The notes under the pieces were generated by a model, which was not told where the DNA came from, made no database searches, and was given only the letters and a program-made list of their open reading frames with translations. From Dyella acidisoli (lineage in GTDB: Bacteria > Pseudomonadota > Gammaproteobacteria > Xanthomonadales > Rhodanobacteraceae), in assembly GCF_030160295.1 (NCBI RefSeq), contig NZ_BSOB01000004.1, positions 186,001 to 250,000 on the forward strand: a stretch of 64,000 nucleotides of DNA, written 5' to 3'. A program made the translations under genes and the position numbers. Shown piece by piece: positions 49,701-56,496 of this stretch; the stretch's first letter is position 1, and every line of letters starts with the position of its first letter.

Positions 49701-51398
49701 GATGGTGCCGACGATAGTGGCTTGCGGCTCCAGCACGACCAGGTAATCGGCGGTGTCGGGAATGGTGCCGCCTGATGTAACCGCGGTGAGTCGCGCACCG
49801 CGCCGTGCGCGCAACTCGTGATGCACGGCGTCGCGATGGATGTAGGCAGCACGCGCACCGCGCCGTGTGCTGAAACCTTCGGCCAGCATGCGTACCACAG
49901 CGTTGAAGGTTTCGCGCGGCAGCGTGCGATACGGATACGCGCGGCGCACCAGATCGAACAGCGCGTCTTCATTCCATTCCGCACACGCGATTTCGGCCAC
50001 GATTTGCTGGGCCAGCACGTCGATCGGTTGCGGCGGCTGTACCAGCGTATCGAGCTCGCCGCGGCGCACGCAGTCGAGCAAGGCGGCGCATTCGATCAAA
50101 TCGTCGCGGCTGCTTGGGAACAAGCGTGCTTTCGGCGTGCCGTTCACGGCGTGGCCAGAACGGCCGGCGCGCTGCAAAAACGCGGCAATGGAGCGCGGCG
50201 AGGAAAGCTGACATACGAGATCGACGTCGCCGATGTCGATACCCAACTCCAGCGATGCGGTAGCTACCAGCACTTTCAGCTCGCCGCGCTTCAAGCGTTG
50301 CTCGGCATCCAGGCGATGCTCTTTGGCGAGGCTGCCATGATGGGCCGCAACGGCTTCATGTCCGATGCGCTCGGACAAATGTCGCGCCAGGCGTTCAGCC
50401 ATGCGTCGCGTATTGACGAACACCAGCGTGGTGCGGTGCTGCTCGACCAGTTGCGCGAGCTGGTTGTAGACCAGCTCCCACATGTCGTTGGACATCACCG
50501 CTTCCAGCGGTACGGGCGGCACTTCGATAGCGAGATCGCGTGCGCGGGTGTGGCCGACGTCGATGATGGTGCAGTGGATGCTTTTCTCCCTCACCCCTCC
50601 GGGGAGAGGGTTGGGGTGAGGGGTCGCTCTTGCGAAGAGGTCTGTAATGATGGGTTGGGGCTTTTCTGGAGTTTCTCGCGAGGTTGACCCCTCACCCCAG
50701 CCCTCTCCCCGGAGGGGAGAGGGGGCAAGGCCGGTGCCCTGCCCTACCAAAAACTTCGCCACGTCCTCGATCGGCTTCTGCGTCGCCGACAAACCAATTC
50801 GTTGCAACGGCCGCTGGCACAACGCTTCCAATCGCTCCAGCGTCAGTGCCAGATGCGCACCGCGCTTGCTCGTCGCGACAGCATGGATTTCGTCCACGAT
50901 CACGCTGCGCACACTCTTGAGCATCTCGCGACCGGACAGCGAACCCATCAGCACGTACAGCGATTCCGGTGTCGTCACCAGAATGTGCGGCGGTGCTTTG
51001 CGCATCAGGCTGCGTTCGGCTTGCGGCGTATCGCCGGTGCGCACAGCGGTGCGGATGGGTGCGCCGGGCAGGCCGAGTTTTTCCAGCTCGATGCCGATGC
51101 CTTCCAGCGGCGCTTCGAGGTTGATGTGGATGTCATTCGACAACGCTTTCAGCGGCGATACGTACACCACGCGCGTCTCGTCCGGCAGCGTGCCACCGCG
51201 CGCGACACCTTCTTGCACCAGTTGATCGATCGCGGCGAGAAACGCAGTGAGCGTTTTACCCGAACCGGTGGGCGCGGCCACCAGCGTGTGCTGCCCTGCC
51301 CGGATCGCCGGCCATGCCGCGGCCTGCGCAGAAGTTGGCGCAGGAAACGTGGCTTCGAACCACGCGGAAACGGCGGGATGGAAATTCTGCAAAGGCAT
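46755..51398 (-). CDS. lhr: Lhr-type large DEAD/DEAH helicase with in-frame repeat insertions
   Basis: 1547 aa ATP-dependent helicase of the long Lhr family. The Q/Walker A region is APTGSGKT (42-49), the Walker B box is VDEIHAV (168-174), and GLSATQKP (202-209) is motif III. RecA2 motifs LVATASLELGIDIGDVDLV and QRAGRSGHA follow, then the Lhr winged-helix and C-terminal domains. Three segments interrupt conserved sequence: about 220-275, 980-1036 and 1362-1380, each reading PSPLRGEG.GEG. They coincide with R3 palindromic repeats in the DNA and leave the frame open. Long Lhr proteins take part in DNA repair after crosslinking or oxidative damage. Whether this copy is active with the insertions is unknown. 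Confidence 0.9.
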   Translation of the reverse strand: MPLQNFHPAVSAWFEATFPAPTSAQAAAWPAIRAGQHTLVAAPTGSGKTLTAFLAAIDQLVQEGVARGGTLPDETRVVYVSPLKALSNDIHINLEAPLEGIGIELEKLGLPGAPIRTAVRTGDTPQAERSLMRKAPPHILVTTPESLYVLMGSLSGREMLKSVRSVIVDEIHAVATSKRGAHLALTLERLEALCQRPLQRIGLSATQKPIEDVAKFLVGQGTGLAPSPLRGEGWGEGSTSRETPEKPQPIITDLFARATPHPNPLPGGVREKSIHCTIIDVGHTRARDLAIEVPPVPLEAVMSNDMWELVYNQLAQLVEQHRTTLVFVNTRRMAERLARHLSERIGHEAVAAHHGSLAKEHRLDAEQRLKRGELKVLVATASLELGIDIGDVDLVCQLSSPRSIAAFLQRAGRSGHAVNGTPKARLFPSSRDDLIECAALLDCVRRGELDTLVQPPQPIDVLAQQIVAEIACAEWNEDALFDLVRRAYPYRTLPRETFNAVVRMLAEGFSTRRGARAAYIHRDAVHHELRARRGARLTAVTSGGTIPDTADYLVVLEPQATIVGTINEDFAIESMAGDIFQLGNTSYRIQRVERDRVRVEDAQGAPPSLPFWLGEAPGRSNELSEGVSRLREELSTRIDADGVQVAFDWLRETLGLNESAAQQIVEYLAKAKAALGVMPTKSTLVFERFFDESGGTQLVIHTPWGSRINKAWGLALRKRFCRQFNFELQAAATENAIVLSLSTSHSFPLIEVARYLHSNTAEHVLVQALLDAPLFPVRWRWNAVTALALPRYAGGKKVPAPLQRMKSEDLLASVFPDQVACLENIVGERQIPDHPLVNQTLHDCLREAMDVDGLLDVLKQMESGAITVVARDLTAPSPLASEVLNAAPYAFLDDAPLEERRTRAVQTRHWNGIEDTDDLAKLDPEAIAAVRSEAWPEVRSADEMHEALNVLGFVTDEDIRTNDGWLDSLHKLANVHRATLLTPSPLRGEGGGEGQTSPNTSNSAIALSNNHASRGPSSDPSGHLLPGGEKGKSMWICAEKLPLWRAVHRHAALNPSITAPAEYAAQTWTREDALLELIRGRLTGLGPSTVASLAMSMRVDPGDIELALIRLQSEGYVMQGRFTPDATETEWCERHLLARIHRYTIGRLRREIEPVSRRDLMRFLLEWQHATAGTKLSGPDALSAVLHQMEGYEAAAGAWESELLASRIEDYSSRWLDELCRAGRIGWNRLRSGGGSGGPVRATPIVLLPRRQLPIWTSLADRNQEQETLLSSRAQAVADALAAHGALFFDELIDAAHLLRTELEDALGELVSAGRVTSDSFAGLRALLTPAAKRESPRHRRVRRHTLSEIEDAGRWSVVRRISPSPLRGEGRGEGPTSREISQDETTEHIARVLLRRYGVVFWKLLEREAAWLPSWRELLRVYHRLEARGEIRGGRFVEGLVGEQFALPEAIAHLRSIRLRPLEQQRVTLSGSDPLNLVGTVLAGDRLPALAGTRVLYEDGIPVAALVASKPQWLIEGDLVQQRRWYNALLRRPEPDGTSDVTYVHR
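47273..47310. repeat. R3 half-repeat inside lhr (C-terminal)
   Basis: GCCCCTCACCCCGGCCCTCT followed by CCCCGGAGGGGAGAGGG. On the minus strand it encodes PSPLRGEGRGEG. The flank TTTCTCGCGAGGTT is shared with the copy at 50586-50729, showing common origin. Confidence 0.9.
48301..48452. repeat. R3 composite repeat inside lhr (middle)
   Basis: Two facing hairpins, at about 48311-48331 (TCTCCCCTCCGGGGAGA type) and 48432-48451 (CCCTCTCCCCGAAGGGGAGA), with about 100 bp between. On the minus strand it encodes about 55 residues, starting PSPLRGEGGGEG and including HLLPGGEKGKS. Confidence 0.88.
50586..50729. repeat. R3 composite repeat inside lhr (N-terminal)
   Basis: Facing hairpins: CTCACCCCTCCGGGGAGAGG near the start and CCCTCTCCCCGGAGGGGAGA at the end. 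The encoded segment (minus strand) begins PSPLRGEGWGEG and ends ATPHPNPLPGGVREKS. It splits the helicase between motif III and the RecA2 domain. Confidence 0.9.
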
Positions 51399-51545
51399 GG
51401 TCGATAACCCGCGATCGCACGGCGCGCAGGTGGCCGTGGATCATGACATAGGGGTGATTCCGTCGCTTAAAACTCCCCTTGCTCCCTGGGCGCGCATTGG
51501 GAAATCCTTGCCGCTCGCCGTCGCAAGGAATGAGACAACGCCCCC

Positions 51546-52358
51546 TTACGCCACCGCCCGTTGGCCGAAGTATCGCGCCGGCGGATGCCCGAAGCAGCGG
51601 CGGAACATGGCAATGAATGCGCTGGGGCTCGCATAGCCGAGCCCGTCCGCTACGGCAGCCACTGGCAGACCCTCTGCCAACTGCTCCAGCCCCTTGGTTA
51701 GCCGTGCCTGCTGGCGCCATTGGGCAAAACTCAAGGCGGTTTCGGCGCGAAACAAGCGGCTGAGCGTGCGTGCGGAAAGGCCGGCCCATGCAGCCCATTC
51801 CTCCAGGCTGCGGTTGTCATGCGGCTGCTCCAGCACGGCATGGGCAATGCGCAGCAGGCGGCGATCCATTGGCATCGGCAGATGCAACGGTTCGCGCGGG
51901 GCGTGGCGGATCTCATCCAGCAGCACCGTCATCACCCGTTCCTGCCGTTCATTGAGTTCGGGATTCCAGGTCCAGGAGCTGGCGCGATGGACCAGTTCGC
52001 GCATCAGTGCATTCACGCCGATCACGCCGGGCTGGTCGGGCAGGCAATGGCTGAGGTTGGGATGGAGAAAGACGCCCCATCCGGTGAGCGGGCCGTTGAT
52101 GCTTACCTTGTGCAGCTCGCCCGGTGGCATCCAGCCGGCGCGATGCGGCGGCAGCAGCCATGAGCCATGTGCGGTGTGCATGTGCACCAGACCGCTCTCC
52201 ACGCAAAAGAACTGCCCACGCGCGTGGCTGTGCCAGTCGTATTGCTTGGTCTCCTGCTTGTACTCGCTGAAGGCTTCACCGTCGTCCCAATAGGCGATGA
52301 GGGCAGGGCCGTCCAGGCGTTCGATCAACTGGTAGAGCTCTTCCTTGGTCCGTTGCAT
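51546..52358 (-). CDS. AraC-family regulator with N-terminal cupin domain
   Basis: 270 aa from the ATG at 52358; nine further in-frame residues upstream are possible. The N-terminal half has a cupin pattern (YDWHSHARGQFFCVESGLVHMHTAHGSWLLPPHRAGWMPPGELHKV), and the C-terminal half has the two AraC helices (LEEWAAWAGLSARTLSRLFRAETALSFAQWRQQ and VAAVADGLGYASPSAFIAMFRRCFG). This type often controls an adjacent transporter gene; here the divergent neighbour is a small unknown protein. A 10-bp palindrome ATAACGTTAT is at 52386-52395, 28 bp upstream. Confidence 0.88.
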   Translation of the reverse strand: MQRTKEELYQLIERLDGPALIAYWDDGEAFSEYKQETKQYDWHSHARGQFFCVESGLVHMHTAHGSWLLPPHRAGWMPPGELHKVSINGPLTGWGVFLHPNLSHCLPDQPGVIGVNALMRELVHRASSWTWNPELNERQERVMTVLLDEIRHAPREPLHLPMPMDRRLLRIAHAVLEQPHDNRSLEEWAAWAGLSARTLSRLFRAETALSFAQWRQQARLTKGLEQLAEGLPVAAVADGLGYASPSAFIAMFRRCFGHPPARYFGQRAVA

Positions 52359-52385
52359 GGCCGAATCTCGACATTTTTTGGCCAA

Positions 52386-52395
52386 ATAACGTTAT
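52386..52395. promoter_or_regulatory. Short palindrome upstream of the AraC gene
   Basis: ATAACGTTAT, a perfect 10-bp palindrome, 28 bp from the AraC ATG. It may be part of an operator for that gene. Between here and the hairpin at 52596 I see no supported gene. Confidence 0.35.
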
Positions 52396-52595
52396 CAGCT
52401 TGTCATCCGCTTTGCCTAAGCTGTGCCAATCGACCGGTGCGACGCGCCGGTTCCTCTCTCACGCCGCTGCCGCCGCTCGCGGCTTTTCGATGAAATCCCC
52501 AGGGGATGCCGAGACTTGCGCAAACGCGCAGGCCCATGTGCTGGGCGCGCTTATGTCGGTCACGGCAGATCTCGTTCGTCCGTCTTATAGGAGAG

Positions 52596-52651
52596 CCTGT
52601 TCAACACCTCCACGCGGCCCGCATACCTCCTGAGTGGAGGTATCGAACAGG
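52596..52651 (+). promoter_or_regulatory. Leader hairpin upstream of the small ORF
   Basis: Outer stem CCTGTTC / GAACAGG (52596-52602 with 52645-52651), a 3x3 internal loop, inner stem ACCTCCAC / GTGGAGGT (52606-52613 with 52634-52641) and a 20-nt loop. It ends 36 nt before the ATG at 52688. GGAGG in the right arm is sequestered by the stem. There is no T-run, so it is more likely a leader structure than a terminator. Confidence 0.6.
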
Positions 52652-52687
52652 TTCTGAGCGATCCGCTGCACGAAGAAAGGAAAGGCC

Positions 52688-52942
52688 ATGTCCCTGATCC
52701 AACTGGTTTCTGTGAAGTCCGAAATATCCAAATCCCCGCTGGAGACGTTTGTCGTCTGTGCCCATCAGATGCTCGACCCCGTTACGCCCGAAGCGGTGAG
52801 GCGGGCCATGGAACCACGCTTGCTGGCGCAGCTGCCGGCGTTGCGGGCGTTGGGGGTGTTCGAGCTGTTCGACCTGCGTGACCCGGCCCTCAAGGCTTGG
52901 CTCGACGACGAGTTGGCCGAGCTGGCAGCGGGGCGGCAATAG
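52688..52942 (+). CDS. Small protein of unknown function
   Basis: 84 aa, soluble by appearance, with no signal peptide or membrane segment. A good ribosome site (AAGGAAAGG) precedes the ATG, which supports translation. The sequence (LETFVVCAHQMLDPVTPEAVRRAMEPRLLAQLPALRALGVFELFDLRDPALKAWLDDELAELAAG) is mostly predicted helix with an acidic C-terminus. I do not recognise a family. It lies between an AraC gene and the efflux operon, behind the hairpin at 52596-52651, and ends 42 bp before the MarR operator. Confidence 0.6.
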   Translation: MSLIQLVSVKSEISKSPLETFVVCAHQMLDPVTPEAVRRAMEPRLLAQLPALRALGVFELFDLRDPALKAWLDDELAELAAGRQ

Positions 52943-52983
52943 TTCACTTCTGTCCATTTGCTGAAACAATAGGTGCGTAACAT

Positions 52984-53029
52984 ATATTTGCCTTGACAAA
53001 TATTTCGGGAGCAATAAAATGCTGCTCCC
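52984..53029 (+). promoter_or_regulatory. Promoter and operator of the MarR-efflux operon
   Basis: ATATTTG-ccttga-CAAATAT (52984-53003) is a perfect 7+7 bp inverted repeat typical of a MarR operator. It contains a consensus -35 TTGACA (52993-52998), followed after 16 bp by TAAAAT (53015-53020) as -10. A second inverted repeat GGGAGC-N11-GCTCCC (53007-53029) spans the -10. Transcription should start near 53027, only about three bases before the ATG at 53030. Confidence 0.75.
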
Positions 53030-53560
53030 ATGAACACCGGTCCGCTCATTACCCCCACCAGCCAGGAGAGCCTCGGCGTGCTGATCGGCCTCGTCCGCAC
53101 CGAGCTGGTGCGCAGCATCGAGGCGGAAATCGCGGACAGAGGCCTGGGTCTTCGGTTCACCCAATTCCTGATCCTCAAGCGCTTGGCCGATCTGGGGGCG
53201 ATGACGGCCACCGAGCTGGCCCGCGCGGTGGAATTGGACGGTGGCGCCATGACGCGCCAGCTCGACCAACTGGAAGGAAAGGGCTATTTGCGCCGTAGCC
53301 CGCACGAACAGGATCGGCGCGCCCTGCGCATCGAACTCACGGAAGAGGGGAATGCGCTATGGCGGCAACTCAGCGGTTGCAAAGAACACGTGCTGGAAGC
53401 GGCGCAGCGTTCGCTGAGCGAAGAGGAGCGACGGCGCTTGCACGATTACCTCAGCCGCCTGCTGCTCGCGCTGCGTGACAAAAACAATAGCGTTGAACAA
53501 GAACAAGCGGGTCTCGGACGACCTGCCGCGCAGCGGGCACGAAAGCACCCGCCGCGCTGA
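53030..53560 (+). CDS. MarR-family transcriptional repressor (EmrR-like)
   Basis: 176 aa. The winged helix is LRFTQFLILKRLADLGAMTATELARAVELDGGAMTRQLDQLEGKGYLRRSPHEQDRRALRIELTEEG, with the conserved DRR of the wing. There is no Shine-Dalgarno before the ATG, and the promoter places the transcript start about three bases upstream, so the mRNA is probably leaderless. It heads the operon of NodT, EmrA and EmrB genes and most likely represses it, with a drug or phenolic compound as inducer. Confidence 0.9.
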   Translation: MNTGPLITPTSQESLGVLIGLVRTELVRSIEAEIADRGLGLRFTQFLILKRLADLGAMTATELARAVELDGGAMTRQLDQLEGKGYLRRSPHEQDRRALRIELTEEGNALWRQLSGCKEHVLEAAQRSLSEEERRRLHDYLSRLLLALRDKNNSVEQEQAGLGRPAAQRARKHPPR

Positions 53561-53659
53561 CGCCAGCCGGCGCGTGCCGGTTTCGGCGAGCCGGGAAAGC
53601 GTCAGGAGAGGCTTCCCGGTGCACTGCTTCATTCACTTCAAACTTCGAGATTGAAAGCC

Positions 53660-55099
53660 ATGCGTCTGCAAACACTTGCGGCTGCTGTCGGACTGACGTT
53701 CGCCCTGGCCGGCTGCGTAACCAGCGGCGGCCTGCACCCGAACGGCGCGCTGACCGATGCTTCCTCGCTGAAGGCCGAGCGCAGCCTGTCGAACGTGCAG
53801 GTTTCCGAAGCGGCTTGGCCGAAGGACGATTGGTGGACCGGCCTGGGCGATCCCCAGCTCACGGCGTTGATCACGGAAGCGTTGCGCGATAACCCGAGTT
53901 TGGCCGTCGCTGACGCACGCGCCCGCCAGGCGCAGGCGGCAGCCGGTGCGGCCGATGCCGCGCGCCAGCCAACGGCCGGCGTGGGTGGCAGCTTCGCCGA
54001 AGCGCGCATTCCCACTTCCATTCCCGTGCTCGGCACCGGCCACACCGGCGCGGCCAAGTACGTGTACGGCAGCTTCAAATGGGATCTTGATCTGTGGGGC
54101 GGCCAACGCGCCACGTGGGAAGCGGCACTGGGCCAACAGCGCGCAGCGGAAATCGACGCACAGGCCGCGCGCATCGAAGTGTCGACCAACGTTGCGCGTG
54201 CCTATGTGCAACTGGGCTATGCCTACACACAGCAAGACGTCGCTGCCGCCGAACTGAAACGCGCTGGCGATGCGCGCGATCTGACACGTCAGCGTGTCGC
54301 TGCAGGCATCGACAATCAGATGCAGCTCAAGCAGAGCGATTCGGAAGTCGCCAGCGCCGAAGGGCAGAAGGCGCAAGCCGATCGCTCAGTGGATGCGGCG
54401 CACACCGCGTTGTCGGTGCTGCTTGGCAAAGGTCCCGATCGTGGCCTCGACATCACGCGTCCGCAATTGCTGCCGCCGGCAGCGCTGAGCGTACCGGCGA
54501 ATCTGCCGGTGGAATTGGTTGGTCATCGCGCCGATCTGGTCGCAGCACGTTGGCACGTGGAAGCGGCCAGCAAGGACATCAAATCCGCCAAGACCGAGTT
54601 CCTGCCGAACGTGAACATCGGCGCGATGGCGGGTCTGATCAATCTCGGCGGCGGCAATCTGTTCTCGATGCAGAACCGCTTCTATGAAGCAGCGCCGGCT
54701 ATCAGCCTGCCGATCTTCGACGGCGGCCGTCGCCGCGCCAACTTGAACAGCAAGGATGCGCAGTACGACCTCGCCGTTGCGCAGTACAACAAGACACTGG
54801 TGTCTGCCGTCAACGAAGTCGCCGACGACTACGACGCCATCGCTTCGATGCAACAACAGATCGCCGCGCAACAGCGTGCGCTCGATGCAGCAAACGATGC
54901 ATGGAAGCTCGCCGAGCAGCGTTACAAGGCTGGCATAGGCAGTTATCTGGAAGCACTCAGCGTGCGCCAGGAGCTGCTTGCCGCCGAACAACGCATGGCC
55001 GCACTCCATGCACAGCAGTCCGATCTCAACGTGCAACTGATCCAGGCGCTCGGCGGCGGCTTCCGTCCGCAGGCCGACGCTGAACTTTCCTCCAAATAA
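53660..55099 (+). CDS. NodT-family outer-membrane efflux lipoprotein
   Basis: 479 aa from the ATG at 53660 (an in-frame TTG at 53651 is less likely). The lipobox LAGC near residue 19 indicates a lipoprotein. The TolC-like repeats are visible as WWTGLGDPQLTALITEALRDNPSLAVADARARQAQA at the start and AEQRYKAGIGSYLEALSVRQELLAAEQRMAALHAQQSDLNVQLIQALGGG at the end. It forms the exit duct for the EmrAB-type pump encoded next. It begins 99 bp after marR. Confidence 0.92.
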   Translation: MRLQTLAAAVGLTFALAGCVTSGGLHPNGALTDASSLKAERSLSNVQVSEAAWPKDDWWTGLGDPQLTALITEALRDNPSLAVADARARQAQAAAGAADAARQPTAGVGGSFAEARIPTSIPVLGTGHTGAAKYVYGSFKWDLDLWGGQRATWEAALGQQRAAEIDAQAARIEVSTNVARAYVQLGYAYTQQDVAAAELKRAGDARDLTRQRVAAGIDNQMQLKQSDSEVASAEGQKAQADRSVDAAHTALSVLLGKGPDRGLDITRPQLLPPAALSVPANLPVELVGHRADLVAARWHVEAASKDIKSAKTEFLPNVNIGAMAGLINLGGGNLFSMQNRFYEAAPAISLPIFDGGRRRANLNSKDAQYDLAVAQYNKTLVSAVNEVADDYDAIASMQQQIAAQQRALDAANDAWKLAEQRYKAGIGSYLEALSVRQELLAAEQRMAALHAQQSDLNVQLIQALGGGFRPQADAELSSK

Positions 55100-55126
55100 T
55101 TTTCTTGCGTATCTGAGGCAGCCCCC

Positions 55127-56317
55127 ATGTCCAGTCCCAATCCCAATACCGCCGACACGTCCGCCGTGCAGGCACCGCCGGCCAACAACCGGCGCGGCAT
55201 CCTGCTGCGACTGCTGATGGCGCTGCTGGTGCTCGCCGCTATTGCATGGACGATCTGGTATTTCATCGTAGGACGCTGGTACGAAAGCACCGATGACGCC
55301 TACATCAACGGCAACATCGTACAGATCACGCCGCGCATCGCCGGCACCGTCACCAGCATCGGTGCGGACGATGGTGATCTCGTGAAACAAGGCCAGGTGC
55401 TGGTGACGCTCGACAAGTCCGATTCGGACGTTGGACTGCAGCGCGCCTCTGCGAACCTCGCCAACACTGTGCGCCGCGTGCGTGGTTTGTACAGCACCGT
55501 GTCCGGTGCACAGGCGCAGGTGGCGGTAGAGAAAGTGGCGTTGCAGAAGGCGCAGGCCGACTACGACCGCCGCCGTGATCTGGCCAAGACCGGTGCGATC
55601 TCTGCCGAAGAATTGGCTCATGCCCGCGATGCGCTTACCGCGGCGTTGAGTGCGTTGACCACGTCCCAGCAGCAGTTGGCGACCAACCAGGTGCTGGTGG
55701 ATGACACCGTCGTCGCTTCGCATCCGGATGTGAAGGCCGCCGCTGCGCAATATCGCGCCGCGTATCTCGATGACGTGCGTACGGTGATGGTGGCGCCAGT
55801 GACCGGCTACGTCGCCAAGCGCACCGTGCAGGTCGGTCAGCGCGTGCAGCCGGGTGCGGCCTTGATGGCGGTGGTGCCGCTGCATGAAGTGTGGGTGGAT
55901 GCGAACTTCAAGGAAACGCAGCTCACGCATATGCGCATCGGCCAGCCGGTGGAAATCACCTCCGACGTGTACGGCGGTTCGGTGAAGTACAAGGGCACGG
56001 TGGAAAGCCTCGGCGTGGGTACGGGCAGTGCGTTCTCGCTACTGCCGGCGCAGAACGCTACCGGCAACTGGATCAAGATCGTGCAGCGCATTCCGGTGCG
56101 CGTGGTGTTCGCCGATCCGTCGCAGCTCGACCAGCATCCGCTACGCATCGGCATGTCGCTGGACACCGAAGTGAACCTGCACGACCAGAACGGCCCGACG
56201 CTGGCGCAGAGCGCGCGCAGCGAACCGCGCTTCAGCACGGACGTGTACCAAAACCAGCTCGCTGCGGCGAATGCGCAGATCGAGCAGATCATTCACGCGA
56301 ATATGGGCGGGCGTTGA
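55127..56317 (+). CDS. emrA: EmrA-type membrane-fusion protein
   Basis: 396 aa periplasmic adaptor, anchored by one N-terminal helix (about 25-47). YESTDDAYINGNIVQITPRIAGTVTSIGADDGDLVKQGQVLVTLD is the HlyD/EmrA lipoyl-like half-motif; a coiled-coil hairpin follows (about 105-190), then VMVAPVTGYVAKRTVQVGQRVQPGAALMAVVPL. It links the EmrB permease to the NodT duct. It starts 27 bp after the NodT gene and is separated from emrB by an R3 repeat. Confidence 0.93.
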   Translation: MSSPNPNTADTSAVQAPPANNRRGILLRLLMALLVLAAIAWTIWYFIVGRWYESTDDAYINGNIVQITPRIAGTVTSIGADDGDLVKQGQVLVTLDKSDSDVGLQRASANLANTVRRVRGLYSTVSGAQAQVAVEKVALQKAQADYDRRRDLAKTGAISAEELAHARDALTAALSALTTSQQQLATNQVLVDDTVVASHPDVKAAAAQYRAAYLDDVRTVMVAPVTGYVAKRTVQVGQRVQPGAALMAVVPLHEVWVDANFKETQLTHMRIGQPVEITSDVYGGSVKYKGTVESLGVGTGSAFSLLPAQNATGNWIKIVQRIPVRVVFADPSQLDQHPLRIGMSLDTEVNLHDQNGPTLAQSARSEPRFSTDVYQNQLAAANAQIEQIIHANMGGR

Positions 56318-56331
56318 GTTTACTTTTTGCT

Positions 56332-56463
56332 CCCCTCTCCCCTTGGGAGAGGGGCTGGGGGTGAGGGTACGGGCGAAGCGCGATGCTTACTTTTTCTGCA
56401 CGTTTTGATGTGCGCGCGCTGATCGCACCCTCACCCCAAACCCCTCTCCCGAAGGGAGAGGGG
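56332..56463. repeat. R3 palindromic repeat (full element) between emrA and emrB
   Basis: 132-bp copy closely matching 40864-40994: same end hairpins, same GGGGTGAGGG/CCCTCACCCC arms, and the shared inner strings GGGCGAAGCGCG and TGATCGCACC. It fills most of the 179-bp gap between two operon genes. Confidence 0.9.
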
Positions 56464-56496
56464 CTTACAAGGCGCACCGCTAGCTAGGTGACATCG

